Notes: generated by a model not told the origin, from the sequence alone. Positions 27,637-37,417 are shown, counted from the stretch's first letter. The stretch is DNA of 50,047 nucleotides from Bacteroidaceae bacterium (GCA_024401305.1 JAKSLI010000020.1:1-50047), one strand, 5' to 3'. Program-made: numbers and translations.

Positions 27637-28602
27637 ATGAAAAATTACGCTTTTGGTATTGATATCGGCGGTACAAACTCCGTAATGGCAGTTGTTAGCC
27701 GCGAAGGTGAAATACTCGGTCAGTGCTCTATGCCTACAGCTAGCTTTGCAGAGTTTGATGAATATATCAACGCTCTCTGCGAACACCTGAAGAAACTTGC
27801 AGAAGAAACTTGCGGCATTGAGAACATTCTTGGAGTTGGTGTTGGTGCACCTAACGGCAATTTCTACACAGGACGAATCGATTTCGCTCCAAACCTCCCT
27901 TGGAAGGGCATTCTTCCTTTCGTAGAGAAGCTTCAGGAAGCCATTGGTCTTCCTTGCGTTATCACCAACGATGCTAATGCTGCTGCCATGGGCGAGCATG
28001 CTTATGGTGTTGCAAAAGAGATGGATCATTTCATCATGATTACTCTTGGCACAGGTGTTGGTTCTGGTATTTTCATCGACGGAAAGATTGTCTATGGCCA
28101 TGATGGTTTCGCTGGTGAACTTGGTCACACTATCATGGATTTCTCTGATGATGCACGCCTTTGCGGTTGCGGCCGAAGAGGTTGTCTTGAAACTTACGCA
28201 TCTGCTACAGGTGTAGCTCGTACAGCACGCCAGTTCCTTGCAGAGCGTACTGATGACAGTATCCTTCGCAAACTCGATCCAGAGAAGATAACTTCAAAGG
28301 ATGTTTACGACGCAGCTGTCCAAGGCGACAAAATCGCTATCGACATCTACAATTTCACAGGCGACATCCTCGGTAAGGCACTAGGAAACTTCATCGCATT
28401 CTCAGCTCCTGAAGCTATCGTACTCTTCGGCGGTATGGCACAGGCTGGTGAAATCCTGATGAAGCCTCTTCGCGAGTCAATGGACAAGCACACTCTTCCT
28501 TTGTGGCGCGGCAAGGTAAAACTTCTCGTGTCTTCACTCAAGAGCAGCAATGCTGCACTCCTTGGCGCATCTGCCCTCGTTTGGCCACTTGAAGAGCAGT
28601 AA
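27637..28602 (+). CDS. ROK-family sugar kinase
   Basis: Cytoplasmic ATP-dependent hexose kinase of 321 residues. It shows the phosphate-binding FGIDIGGTNS at 6-15, the catalytic Asp112 in TNDANAAAMG, the ROK ExGH pair Glu161-His164 in AGELGHT, and the zinc cluster CGCGRRGC at 176-183. There is no N-terminal helix-turn-helix, so it is a kinase and not a ROK repressor. Related Bacteroides enzymes act on glucose, and to differing degrees on mannose or GlcNAc. It lies 87 bp after the sugar permease in the same direction and would phosphorylate what that permease imports. Confidence 0.93.
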   Translation: MKNYAFGIDIGGTNSVMAVVSREGEILGQCSMPTASFAEFDEYINALCEHLKKLAEETCGIENILGVGVGAPNGNFYTGRIDFAPNLPWKGILPFVEKLQEAIGLPCVITNDANAAAMGEHAYGVAKEMDHFIMITLGTGVGSGIFIDGKIVYGHDGFAGELGHTIMDFSDDARLCGCGRRGCLETYASATGVARTARQFLAERTDDSILRKLDPEKITSKDVYDAAVQGDKIAIDIYNFTGDILGKALGNFIAFSAPEAIVLFGGMAQAGEILMKPLRESMDKHTLPLWRGKVKLLVSSLKSSNAALLGASALVWPLEEQ

Positions 28603-28636
28603 TCCCTACTACCCAACATCTCTTTATAACAACAAT

Positions 28637-28663
28637 CGGTCGCCGAATTCGGCGACCGCTTTT
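28637..28663 (+). terminator. Palindromic hairpin after the ROK kinase gene
   Basis: A perfect 22-bp palindrome, CGGTCGCCGAA and its mirror (28637-28658), can fold into an 8-bp GC stem with a GAATTC loop, followed by CTTTTG. The U-tract is short, so termination may be partial. Confidence 0.6.
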
Positions 28664-28701
28664 GCCTATATTTCCTCCATACCACATCCCTATCTCCAGC
28701 C

Positions 28702-30444
28702 ATGCTCTCCCGCCTTCTGACATTCCTCTTTCTCCTTATATTCTCTGCAACATCCTTTGCAGCAGAACGCACATACTATGCCACCTATAAACTTCACGGA
28801 CAAACTCGCAAGTTTGAACTTTACTTCACTCCTGTCAACGATGCGTCTTTGAAGTTGCGCTGGCGTATGGAGCGTCATGGCCATTGGCGCGAAGGAACTT
28901 ACGACATGAGTGCTACGGCAATTCAAAATGCTGACTGCATGAACTATAGCCAGCCTATCGACCTCAGTCATTACAATCTGAAAGACAATGAACTCTTCAT
29001 GCTAATAAGCAACAAATGTTTCAATGCTAAAGAGTTCAAACTCAACGGATTGGATTTCAAAGCCATTGGAGAGGGCAGCAATGAGACAGAAGTATTTGTT
29101 AACCAAAAGACTGGTTGCACAATTGAAGCACTGAAAGAAGAGAATTTCCATCTGATAATGAAGATGGAAAAGAACCCAATGAACATCAACTGGTCTGTCG
29201 TTAAATGGGCTCCAGCATCTGCCTCTTTGAAAGACGAGTTGAAAGCAGACCCTTGCAAGACTGCTAGCGTATATCGCGCCTACCCTTGGCTCAACAACAA
29301 TCCAGGACTTCTCACCACTACTCCAGAGGGTTATACTGCCTTCTACATCAGTCATTACGGTCGCCACGGCTCTCGTTGGATGCCGGATGCTGCGCGTTAC
29401 ACAACACTTATCGCAATATTCGACAGCATAAAGCAGACAAAAACACTCACACCAACAGGTGAGAAGGTTTACGGATATCTGCAAACGGCTTGGGAAGATG
29501 CGAAAGACCGTGAAGGCTCGCTTACACCAGTTGGTGCAGCACAGCATCAAGCCATCGCAAAGAGAATGGTTTCTCGTTTTCCTAGCGTCTTTTCGGGTAA
29601 AGCAAATGTAGAGGCACGCTCTAGCACTGTTATGCGTTGCGCAATGAGCATGACAGCCTTTTGCAATGCATTGAAAGAAGCAAACCCTTATTTGAACATA
29701 ACAACAGAAAGCAACGAACGGACATTAAAAATCATTAACAATGTTACGCCTGAAGCAAAGGCAATGAGCAAGGATGCTTCATGGTATAACGACTATCAGA
29801 AGTTCTGCAAGAAAGTCATCAACGGCGACAGGCTTTGCAAAAGCCTTTTCGGCGACAACAATCTCACAACCGAAGAGAAAACTGTCGTAATGACCGAACT
29901 CTATTGGTATGCAAGCGACATGCAAGACACAGAACTTAACATCGACATGTATGAGTTTTTTACTGACGAAGAACTCTACAACATGTGGACTACCATCAAT
30001 TACCGCATGTATGTCTGCAACACTTGGTGCCCACTTGGAAAAGGCACTGGTCCAAATTGCGCGAAGGCACTCTTGAAAGATTTCATTGATAAGGCAGACA
30101 GCAACATCAAGCAATCAAACAATCAAGAATCAGCAGGTACCGGTGCTTCTCTGCGCTTTGGTCATGACACTGCCCTACTCCGTCTCTTGGCACTCATGGG
30201 CATAAAAGAATGCAGCTCAAAAGAGAAGAATCCCGAAAAATTTGCTGATGCTTGGCAAGATTTCCGCATATCTCCAATGGCGGCAAATCTACAGATGGTA
30301 TTTTACAAAAATGCCAAAGGGACTGTTATCGTTAAATTCCTTCTCAACGAAGAAGAAACCACGATTCCTGCACTAACGCCTTGTTTATTTGAAACATACT
30401 ACAAGTGGGAAGATGTTAAAAATCTTTGGTCTAAAATGCTCTAA
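28702..30444 (+). CDS. Histidine acid phosphatase (branch 2, MINPP-like) with extra N-terminal domain
   Basis: Secreted phosphomonoesterase of 580 residues with signal peptide MLSRLLTFLFLLIFSATSFA. The catalytic motif RHGSRW is at 221-226 (HYGRHGSRW, His222 being phosphorylated in the family) and the proton-donor His488-Asp489 is in RFGHDTALLRLL. This places it in branch 2 with phytases and multiple inositol polyphosphate phosphatases. Residues about 21-185 form a beta-rich domain before the catalytic domain that I do not recognise. It starts 99 bp after the ROK gene, past a hairpin. Its link to the glycan locus is unclear; it may release phosphate from phytate or phosphorylated glycans (inference). 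Confidence 0.88.
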   Translation: MLSRLLTFLFLLIFSATSFAAERTYYATYKLHGQTRKFELYFTPVNDASLKLRWRMERHGHWREGTYDMSATAIQNADCMNYSQPIDLSHYNLKDNELFMLISNKCFNAKEFKLNGLDFKAIGEGSNETEVFVNQKTGCTIEALKEENFHLIMKMEKNPMNINWSVVKWAPASASLKDELKADPCKTASVYRAYPWLNNNPGLLTTTPEGYTAFYISHYGRHGSRWMPDAARYTTLIAIFDSIKQTKTLTPTGEKVYGYLQTAWEDAKDREGSLTPVGAAQHQAIAKRMVSRFPSVFSGKANVEARSSTVMRCAMSMTAFCNALKEANPYLNITTESNERTLKIINNVTPEAKAMSKDASWYNDYQKFCKKVINGDRLCKSLFGDNNLTTEEKTVVMTELYWYASDMQDTELNIDMYEFFTDEELYNMWTTINYRMYVCNTWCPLGKGTGPNCAKALLKDFIDKADSNIKQSNNQESAGTGASLRFGHDTALLRLLALMGIKECSSKEKNPEKFADAWQDFRISPMAANLQMVFYKNAKGTVIVKFLLNEEETTIPALTPCLFETYYKWEDVKNLWSKML

Positions 30445-30497
30445 AAAGGAACTATTTTGTTTCAAAAAGTTTACAAAACGAAGATAATTAGGAAATA

Positions 30498-30530
30498 TTT
30501 GCCATTTTTACCTTTTTTTCTTTAATTTTG
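30498..30530 (+). promoter_or_regulatory. Promoter of the GH89-NagX-SusCD block
   Basis: TTTG at 30498-30501 and TAATTTTG at 30523-30530 are separated by 21 bp. Predicted start of transcription is near 30537, 36 nt before the GH89 ATG. Confidence 0.65.
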
Positions 30531-30572
30531 CAGCGACAAAATATATAGATAACAAAGCTATCTAACATAATC

Positions 30573-32819
30573 ATGAAACGACTTTTATCAGTAATCTACA
30601 TATTAATCTTTTCCTTTATTGTATCATATGCAAATCCGATTACAAACCTGCTTGAGCGCATCGACAAAGGTGCGTCAAAGAAGATTGTTATTGAATTGAA
30701 AAATGTAGAAACTGATTTCTTTGAATTAGACCAGAAAGGAAACAAGCCTGTCATCCGTGGAAATTCATGGGTAAACATCGCAAGCGGTCTCAATTGGTAT
30801 CTCAAATATTATGCAGGTGTTCATCTGTCATGGAACGGAATGAGCGCCCAACTTCCAGAAGTTCTTCCTGCCGTTACAAAGAAGGAACGCCACGAGACGA
30901 ACCTCTCTCTCCGTTACGATTTCAACTACTGCACTTTCAGTTACACAATGGCTTTCTGGGACTGGAACCGTTGGGAACAGGAAATCGACTGGATGGCTCT
31001 TCATGGCATCAACATCCCTTTGGCTGCTGTTGGCGCTGAATGTGTTTGGAAGAACATGCTTACGAAGCTCGGCTATTCCAAGGAAGAAATCAATAATTTC
31101 ATTGCCGGTCCTGCTTTCCTTGCATGGTGGGAAATGAACAATCTCGAAGGTTGGGGCGGTCCTAACCCTGATTCTTGGTACACTCAGCAGGCAGCTCTTC
31201 AGCAGAAAATCCTTAAGCGCATGCGTGAATACGGCATGCACCCTGTTCTTCCGGGCTATAGCGGCATGGTTCCTTCAAACGCAAAGGAGAAACTCGGACT
31301 CAATGTAGAAGGCGATGGCGTTTGGAACGGCTATACACGCCCTGCATTCCTTATGCCAACAGACGCTCGTTACAATGAGATTGCCGACCTATATTACAAG
31401 GAACAGAAAGCACTTTACGGCACTTCTGACTTCTACTCAATGGACCCATTCCACGAAAGTTCTGCCGACAAGGGCGTTGATTTTGACGCAGCGGGCAAGG
31501 CTATCATGGGTGCGATGAAGCGAGTTAACCCGAAAGCCACTTGGGTTATCCAAGGCTGGACAGAGAACCCTCGCGAGGCAATGGTGGAAAGCATGAAGCA
31601 AGGTGATCTCTTAATCCTTGACCTCTTCAGCGAATGCCGCCCGATGTGGGGAATCCCATCCATTTGGAAGCGCGACAACGGTTATATGCAGCATAATTGG
31701 CTCTATTGTATGCTACTGAACTTCGGCGCAAATGTAGGCCTTCACGGTCGTATGGACCAACTTCTTGACAATTTCTATCAGACAAAGGGCAATCCACTTG
31801 CAAAGAACATCAAGGGCATCGGACTTTCTATGGAAGGTTCAGAAAACAATCCTGTAATGTTTGAACTCATGTGCGAACTGCCATGGCGACCTGAGAAGTT
31901 TACGAAGGAAGAGTGGATAAAGGGTTATGTTGCAGCTCGTTATGGCAATAATGGCCATTCGGCAAGTTTGTCAAATGTACAAAATGCATGGAACATCCTC
32001 ATTGATGGCATCTACAACTGTCCGAAAGGCAACAACCAGCAAGGTCCTCACGAGTCAATCTTCTGCTGTCGTCCTAACATGAATAATGTGCAGGCTTCAT
32101 CTTGGAGCAAGATAATGAACTACTACGACCCACGCTCTACAGAAGATGCCGCTCGCGAAATGATCAAGTTTGCCGACCAATTCAAGGGCAACAACAATTA
32201 CGAATACGACCTTGTTGACATCACTCGTCAGGCAGTAGCAGACCGTGCTCGCATTGTTTACCAGCGCATCATGGCTGACTTCAAGACATACGACAAGCGT
32301 CAGTTCAAGAAAGACACAGAGACTTTCCTAAACCTCCTTCTCGTTCAAGACAAGCTTCTCGGCACTCGCAAGGAATTCCGCGTTGGTCGTTGGACAGAAG
32401 ATGCACGTAACCTTGGCAACAACAAGGCAGAGAAAGACCTTTACGAATGGAATGCTCGCGTGCAGATCACCACTTGGGGCAACCGCACTTGTGCCAACAA
32501 AGGCAAGCTCCACGACTACGCTCACAAGGAATGGAATGGTCTGCTTAAGGACTTCTACATGCCACGTTGGCAAGCATTCTTCAAGAGTCTCGAGGATTGC
32601 ATGAACCGCAAGTTTGAACTTCCTCACGGTGGCAATGCCACAACATACGAAGAACTCAAGGCAACGCTCAGCAAGGAACAGCCAAGCGGTCTTCCTGAAG
32701 AGATAGACTTCTACGCAATGGAAGAACCTTGGACACTTCGCACAGCAGAATATTCAGCACAGCCACAAGGCGATCCAATCGAAATCGCGAAGGAAGCCCT
32801 CAAGCTTTTGGAGGAATAA
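30573..32819 (+). CDS. GH89 alpha-N-acetylglucosaminidase
   Basis: Removes terminal alpha-linked GlcNAc, as human NAGLU does in heparan sulfate breakdown and as Clostridium GH89 does on GlcNAc-alpha-1,4-Gal of gastric mucin. The 748 residues follow the family: a small N-terminal domain, then the barrel with FNYCTFSYTMAFWDWNRWEQEIDWMALHGIN and SMDPFHESS (Glu295). Further on are IQGWTENPREA and GIGLSMEGSENNPVMFEL (Glu421). Glu295 and Glu421 are 126 apart, close to the spacing of the NAGLU catalytic pair. A signal peptide, MKRLLSVIYILIFSFIVSYA, directs export. The NagX-like gene follows after 32 bp, and SusC and SusD come next. Confidence 0.94.
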   Translation: MKRLLSVIYILIFSFIVSYANPITNLLERIDKGASKKIVIELKNVETDFFELDQKGNKPVIRGNSWVNIASGLNWYLKYYAGVHLSWNGMSAQLPEVLPAVTKKERHETNLSLRYDFNYCTFSYTMAFWDWNRWEQEIDWMALHGINIPLAAVGAECVWKNMLTKLGYSKEEINNFIAGPAFLAWWEMNNLEGWGGPNPDSWYTQQAALQQKILKRMREYGMHPVLPGYSGMVPSNAKEKLGLNVEGDGVWNGYTRPAFLMPTDARYNEIADLYYKEQKALYGTSDFYSMDPFHESSADKGVDFDAAGKAIMGAMKRVNPKATWVIQGWTENPREAMVESMKQGDLLILDLFSECRPMWGIPSIWKRDNGYMQHNWLYCMLLNFGANVGLHGRMDQLLDNFYQTKGNPLAKNIKGIGLSMEGSENNPVMFELMCELPWRPEKFTKEEWIKGYVAARYGNNGHSASLSNVQNAWNILIDGIYNCPKGNNQQGPHESIFCCRPNMNNVQASSWSKIMNYYDPRSTEDAAREMIKFADQFKGNNNYEYDLVDITRQAVADRARIVYQRIMADFKTYDKRQFKKDTETFLNLLLVQDKLLGTRKEFRVGRWTEDARNLGNNKAEKDLYEWNARVQITTWGNRTCANKGKLHDYAHKEWNGLLKDFYMPRWQAFFKSLEDCMNRKFELPHGGNATTYEELKATLSKEQPSGLPEEIDFYAMEEPWTLRTAEYSAQPQGDPIEIAKEALKLLEE

Positions 32820-32851
32820 ATCATAAAATCGTCAAATCATCAATTCGCCCA

Positions 32852-33925
32852 ATGAAGCGCCTTTTAGCACTCGACATACTCCGCGGCATAACCGTAGCAG
32901 GCATGATTATCGTGAACAACGGCTACGGCGACACATTCGCTCCACTGCTTCACAGCCAGTGGAACGGTTGCACACCATGCGACCTTGTGTTCCCGTTCTT
33001 CCTGTTCATCATGGGTGTTTCGTGCTATCTCTCGCTCAGCAAGACAAACTTCACTGCCACAAAGTCAACGGTAATGAAGATTGCGAAGCGTGCGGTACTG
33101 ATTCTTCTTGTTGGTTGGGCAATACAATGGTGGAACCTCATTTGGAAAGGCGATTGGCTCCCATTCGACCATCTTCGACTCCTTGGCGTACTTCCACGCA
33201 TAGCAATCTGCTATTTCGTGGTTTCGATGATAGCCATTACGGTCAATCACAAATATTTGAAATGGTTTGTCGTTGCATTGCTTGCAATCTACGGAGCGAT
33301 ACTTCTCCTTGGCAACGGCTACGCTAACGACGAAACAAACATACTTGTGATAGCAGACCGTGCAATCTTTGGCGAAGCACATCTCTATACAAAAGCTCCA
33401 GTTGATCCGGAAGGATTCTTAAGCAGCATAAGTGCTATTGCCCATACGCTCATTGGCTTCTTGATTGGTCGTTTGATAAAGGAGACAAAAGATAACGGCG
33501 ATAAAGTCCAGAAACTATTCATTGCGGGTTTCATGCTCTTCGTTACAGGCTATCTGCTAACCTACGGCTTTGAACCAAACAAGCGCATCTGGTCGCCAAG
33601 CTACACGCTGCTTACAACTGGCGGTGCCACAATGCTTCTCTCTACATTAATATATATAATAGACATAAAGAACGGTGGCAAACAGACAAAGTGGACAACA
33701 TTCTTCCATGTCTTTGGCGTAAACCCACTCGCGCTCTATGTCCTTGCCGAAATGCTTGAGAAGCCGATACATGTACTTGGCATAGGCGAAGCTTACAAGA
33801 CTTGCATAGATGTCGTAATGCCTTACAGCTACGGAGCATCCTTGATTTACGCTTTAAGCTACATGCTGCTCATCTTTGGTGTCGGCTATGTGCTTTACAG
33901 AAAGAAAATATTCATAAAGCTTTAG
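32852..33925 (+). CDS. NagX/HGSNAT-like membrane acyltransferase (DUF5009 type)
   Basis: Inner-membrane protein of 357 residues with about ten helices. It begins MKRLLALDILRGITVAGMI, the hallmark start of the heparan-alpha-glucosaminide N-acetyltransferase/YeiB-like family, followed by NGCTPCDLVFPFFLFIMGVS and DHLRLLGVLPRIAICY. Human HGSNAT moves an acetyl group from cytosolic acetyl-CoA to terminal glucosamine across the membrane; bacterial NagX proteins are assigned a similar role on glucosamine. I start at the ATG at 32852; longer in-frame extensions overlap the GH89 gene. Placed next to GH89, it may acetylate GlcN-terminated products so that GH89 can cut them (inference). Confidence 0.85.
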   Translation: MKRLLALDILRGITVAGMIIVNNGYGDTFAPLLHSQWNGCTPCDLVFPFFLFIMGVSCYLSLSKTNFTATKSTVMKIAKRAVLILLVGWAIQWWNLIWKGDWLPFDHLRLLGVLPRIAICYFVVSMIAITVNHKYLKWFVVALLAIYGAILLLGNGYANDETNILVIADRAIFGEAHLYTKAPVDPEGFLSSISAIAHTLIGFLIGRLIKETKDNGDKVQKLFIAGFMLFVTGYLLTYGFEPNKRIWSPSYTLLTTGGATMLLSTLIYIIDIKNGGKQTKWTTFFHVFGVNPLALYVLAEMLEKPIHVLGIGEAYKTCIDVVMPYSYGASLIYALSYMLLIFGVGYVLYRKKIFIKL

Positions 33926-33931
33926 CACTCG

Positions 33932-33985
33932 TCAAAACGTCCCGAACGTTTTCGTTAATAACGTATAACGTTACTTACGTTACAA
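33932..33985 (+). promoter_or_regulatory. ACGTT-rich palindromic stretch upstream of susC-like gene
   Basis: The 108-bp spacer before the SusC gene holds at least six ACGT/ACGTT words within 54 bp, including the imperfect palindrome TAACGT-ATA-ACGTTA at about 33959-33973. No TAnnTTTG box is evident. It may be an operator or leader structure; this is speculative. Confidence 0.35.
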
Positions 33986-34033
33986 AGAACTCAAAATAAC
34001 AAACAAATAATTTTAACTAAACCAAAACAGTTT

Positions 34034-37000
34034 ATGAAAAAGCAAAGTTTTTCTACTAGAGTGCGTGCACTCTTCCTTGGCGCTGTTTTGAGTTTGTTCT
34101 GCGTGGCAGCTCAGGCTCAGAATAATGTCACTGGTACTGTTACCGATGAGAACGGTGATCCGCTCATCGGCGTTAGTGTCTTGGAAAAAGGCAGTTCACA
34201 AGGTGTCATCACTGACATCGATGGTAAGTATGCCATCACTGTCAACAAAGGCAAGGCTCTCGTGTTCTCTTACATTGGCTATGACACAAAGGAAGTAGCC
34301 ATTAAGGGCAATGTTGTTAATGTACAGCTCGGTGAAGACATCGCAGCTCTCAATGAAGTTGTAGTCGTAGGTTACGGTTCCATGCGCCGTAAGGACGTTA
34401 CTTCTTCCATCACTACCGTAAAGGCAGACGACCTCAACAAGGGTACTTTCACTGATGCTGGTAGCATGCTTCAGGGTAAGGTTCCTGGTCTCGTAGTTTC
34501 AACTACTGGCGACCCTAACGGCGGCAGCTCACTCACTCTCCGTGGTGCTTCTACTCTCCGTTCTGGCGCTATGTCACCTTACTATGTTGTTGACGGTATT
34601 CCTGGCGTAGATATCTCACTCGTTTCTCCTGACGACATCGAGTCTATCGACGTTCTCCGCGATGCTACTGCAACAGCTATCTACGGTTCAAAGGCAGCCA
34701 ACGGTGTGATCATCGTTACAACAAAGAAGGGTGCTGAAGACCGCGTGAACGTTTCTTACAACGGCTACGCAGCTTTCGACAACATCCTCAAGAAGCTCGA
34801 CATGTGTACTGCTGACGACCTCCGCAACTACGCTAAGTCTAACGGCGTTACTCTCAAGGACGGTGGTGCAAACACTGACTGGCAGGAGGAAGTTCTCCGC
34901 ACAGGTATCAGCCACAACCACAACGTAGGTATCAATGGCGGCAACCAGTCAACTCAGTACATGGTCAGCGCTAACCTCATGAAGCGTCAGGGTGTCATCA
35001 AGATGACAGGTATGGATCGTTTCAATGTTCGTTCGCTCGTTTCTACAAAGGTTCTCAAGGATCACCTCCAGATTTCTGCTGGTATTAACTCTATGTACGG
35101 CAAGCACTTCGGTGTTCCTACAGGCAATGAGGGTGCTTCTGTGCTCGACGCAATGAACTATTTCTCTCCTACAAACCCTATCAAGAATGCTGATGGTACA
35201 TGGTCAACAGGTTCTGGTTCAAAGAACTACAACCCACTTGCCCTCATGTACGAAGATACTTCTAACACTATCTGGAAGCGCAATCAGTTCATCGGCAAGA
35301 CTGCCCTTGAATTCTGCAAGGGTCTCGTTTGGAGCACAAACTACTCTTGGAGCAACTACCAGAGCACATACAGCGCTTACGACACTCGCTACTCACAGCT
35401 CGAAGGTATCGGCAACAAGAACGGTCAGGCTTCTCGCAACACTTACTTCGGCAAGGAGCAGACATTCGAGACTTACGTAAACTGGGATTTCACTCTCGCT
35501 CAAAAGAACAAGATTGGCTTGATGGCTGGTTATTCTTGGGAAGAGAAGCGCAACAATGACGGTTTCGGTATCTCTGTTCAGGAATACTACAACGACGACC
35601 TCAAGTGGAACAACCTCTCTTACGCTTCTACTGTTCTCGGTATCAGTTCTGTTTCTTCAGGTTACATCGAGAATGTTCGCAACATCTCATTCTACGGTCG
35701 TGCAAACTACTCTTTCGACAGCCGCTACATGCTCCAGGCTACTATCCGTCGCGACGGTTCTTCCGTATTCGGTAAGAACAATCGCTGGGGTACATTCCCT
35801 TCAGTTTCTGCTGCTTGGAACATCACAGAGGAAGGTTTCATGAAGAACCAGAGTCTCTTCGACAACTTGAAGCTCCGCGCTGGTTACGGTGTTTCAGGTA
35901 ACGCTATGGGCTTCGATGTTTATTCATCATACGTAACTTACGGTGCTACTGGTATCTTCCAGTACAATGGCGTAAACTATCGCACATACGGTGCTACAAA
36001 GAATGCCAACCCTGACCTCAAGTGGGAGTCAACAGCTATGCTCAACATCGGTCTCGACTTCGCATTCCTCAAGGGTCGCATCAATGGTACTATCGAAGTT
36101 TACAACAAGAAGACTACTGACCTCATCTGGGGTTATCCAGTTTCTACACTCATCTACCCATACTCATGGATGGATGCTAACGTAGGCGAGATGACAAACA
36201 AGGGTATCGAACTCACTTTGAACCTCGTTCCTGTTCGCACTAAGAACTTCCAGTGGCAGTCAACCATCAATCTCTCTCACAACAAGAACACTGTTGACAA
36301 GATGCAGAATGATGTGTTCCACACTACAAACCTCACTCAGGGTGACCCAATGGTATCAGGCGTTTCAGCAAATGGTTACACTCAGTCAATCATCGAAGGC
36401 GAGCCTATCGGTACATTCTTCACTTACGAATGGGCAGGCTTCAAGGACGGACGCTCTGTTTACTACGTTCACGACGCAGCTACTGGCGAGCGCACAGGCG
36501 AAGTAACAAGCAACCCAACTCTCAAGGATCGTACTATCACTGGTTGCGCACAGCCTAAGCTCAACGCAGGTTGGAACAACACATTCAACTACAAGAACTG
36601 GTCTCTCAACGCATTCATCACTGGCGTATTCGGCAATGATGTTTACAACAGCCAGCGTGCTCACTACACATCTGCACAGATGTTCTCTGATGGCAAGAAC
36701 GTTCTCAAGGAATTCCTTGACAACCCTGGCGGCGACGCTTCTGGTTCACTCCCATCAGACCGCTTCATCGAGGATGGTACTTACATTCGTCTCAAGACTC
36801 TCTCTCTCAGCTACACATTCAAGAACTGTTTCAACGATTGGATTCAGGACCTCACTCTCTACGGAACTGCAAACAACGTTCTCACATTCACTAACTACAA
36901 GGGCATCGACCCAGAAGTTAACCTCGGTGGCATCGACCCAGGTGTTGACTACCGTTGGAGCCGTTACCCACACACTCGCACATTCATGGTCGGCGTGAAG

Positions 37001-37405
37001 ATCAACTTCGGTGGCAGCAAGGCCAAGAAGGCAGCTGCTGGCAAGACCCAGTATGTAGAGAAGGTTGTTGAGAAGGTAGTGGAGAAGCCTGTTGTAAAGG
37101 AAGTCGTTAAGGAAGTTGTGAAGAACAGCACTGTTCAGAGCACTTACGTTGTGACATTCCCAGTTTCTTCTTATCAGATTCTCAACACAGCAGAACTCGA
37201 TGGCATCCAGAAGGGTCAGACAGTGGAGGTTGTTGCCTACGCTTCTCCAGAAGGACCGGCAGACCTCAACGCAGCTCTCTCACAGAAGCGTGCTGACGCT
37301 GTTGCCGACTACCTCAAGTCTCGCGGCGTTAACGTAACTCGCGTAGAGGCTAAGGGTGCTGACACAGAGCATGCTAACCGTATCGCTATCGTAACTGTTA
37401 AGTAA
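34034..37405 (+). CDS. SusC/RagA-family TonB-dependent receptor with C-terminal OmpA-like domain
   Basis: Outer-membrane glycan importer of 1123 residues. Order: signal peptide (MKKQSFSTRVRALFLGAVLS, ending about residue 28), carboxypeptidase-regulatory-like domain (NVTGTVTDENGDPLIGVSV), the SusC motif ALNEVVVVGYGSMRRKDVTSSI, plug, and a 22-strand-type barrel. The barrel reaches its normal end at TFMVGVKINF (about residue 993). A normal SusC stops there. This one continues for about 130 residues: a Lys/Ala linker, a Val-Glu-Lys coil (EKVVEKVVEKPVVKEVV), and an OmpA C-terminal-like domain (VEVVAYASPEGPADLNAA, then LSQKRADAVADYLKSRGV). The barrel's C-terminus faces the periplasm, so the extra domain could touch peptidoglycan. 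The frame is continuous. SusD follows after 50 bp. Confidence 0.93.
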   Translation: MKKQSFSTRVRALFLGAVLSLFCVAAQAQNNVTGTVTDENGDPLIGVSVLEKGSSQGVITDIDGKYAITVNKGKALVFSYIGYDTKEVAIKGNVVNVQLGEDIAALNEVVVVGYGSMRRKDVTSSITTVKADDLNKGTFTDAGSMLQGKVPGLVVSTTGDPNGGSSLTLRGASTLRSGAMSPYYVVDGIPGVDISLVSPDDIESIDVLRDATATAIYGSKAANGVIIVTTKKGAEDRVNVSYNGYAAFDNILKKLDMCTADDLRNYAKSNGVTLKDGGANTDWQEEVLRTGISHNHNVGINGGNQSTQYMVSANLMKRQGVIKMTGMDRFNVRSLVSTKVLKDHLQISAGINSMYGKHFGVPTGNEGASVLDAMNYFSPTNPIKNADGTWSTGSGSKNYNPLALMYEDTSNTIWKRNQFIGKTALEFCKGLVWSTNYSWSNYQSTYSAYDTRYSQLEGIGNKNGQASRNTYFGKEQTFETYVNWDFTLAQKNKIGLMAGYSWEEKRNNDGFGISVQEYYNDDLKWNNLSYASTVLGISSVSSGYIENVRNISFYGRANYSFDSRYMLQATIRRDGSSVFGKNNRWGTFPSVSAAWNITEEGFMKNQSLFDNLKLRAGYGVSGNAMGFDVYSSYVTYGATGIFQYNGVNYRTYGATKNANPDLKWESTAMLNIGLDFAFLKGRINGTIEVYNKKTTDLIWGYPVSTLIYPYSWMDANVGEMTNKGIELTLNLVPVRTKNFQWQSTINLSHNKNTVDKMQNDVFHTTNLTQGDPMVSGVSANGYTQSIIEGEPIGTFFTYEWAGFKDGRSVYYVHDAATGERTGEVTSNPTLKDRTITGCAQPKLNAGWNNTFNYKNWSLNAFITGVFGNDVYNSQRAHYTSAQMFSDGKNVLKEFLDNPGGDASGSLPSDRFIEDGTYIRLKTLSLSYTFKNCFNDWIQDLTLYGTANNVLTFTNYKGIDPEVNLGGIDPGVDYRWSRYPHTRTFMVGVKINFGGSKAKKAAAGKTQYVEKVVEKVVEKPVVKEVVKEVVKNSTVQSTYVVTFPVSSYQILNTAELDGIQKGQTVEVVAYASPEGPADLNAALSQKRADAVADYLKSRGVNVTRVEAKGADTEHANRIAIVTVK

Positions 37406-37417
37406 ATCCATTCATTT

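Noticed and set aside
27637-28602. ROK protein as a transcriptional repressor for the glycan locus
   Set aside because: It lacks the N-terminal helix-turn-helix region and has intact kinase motifs.
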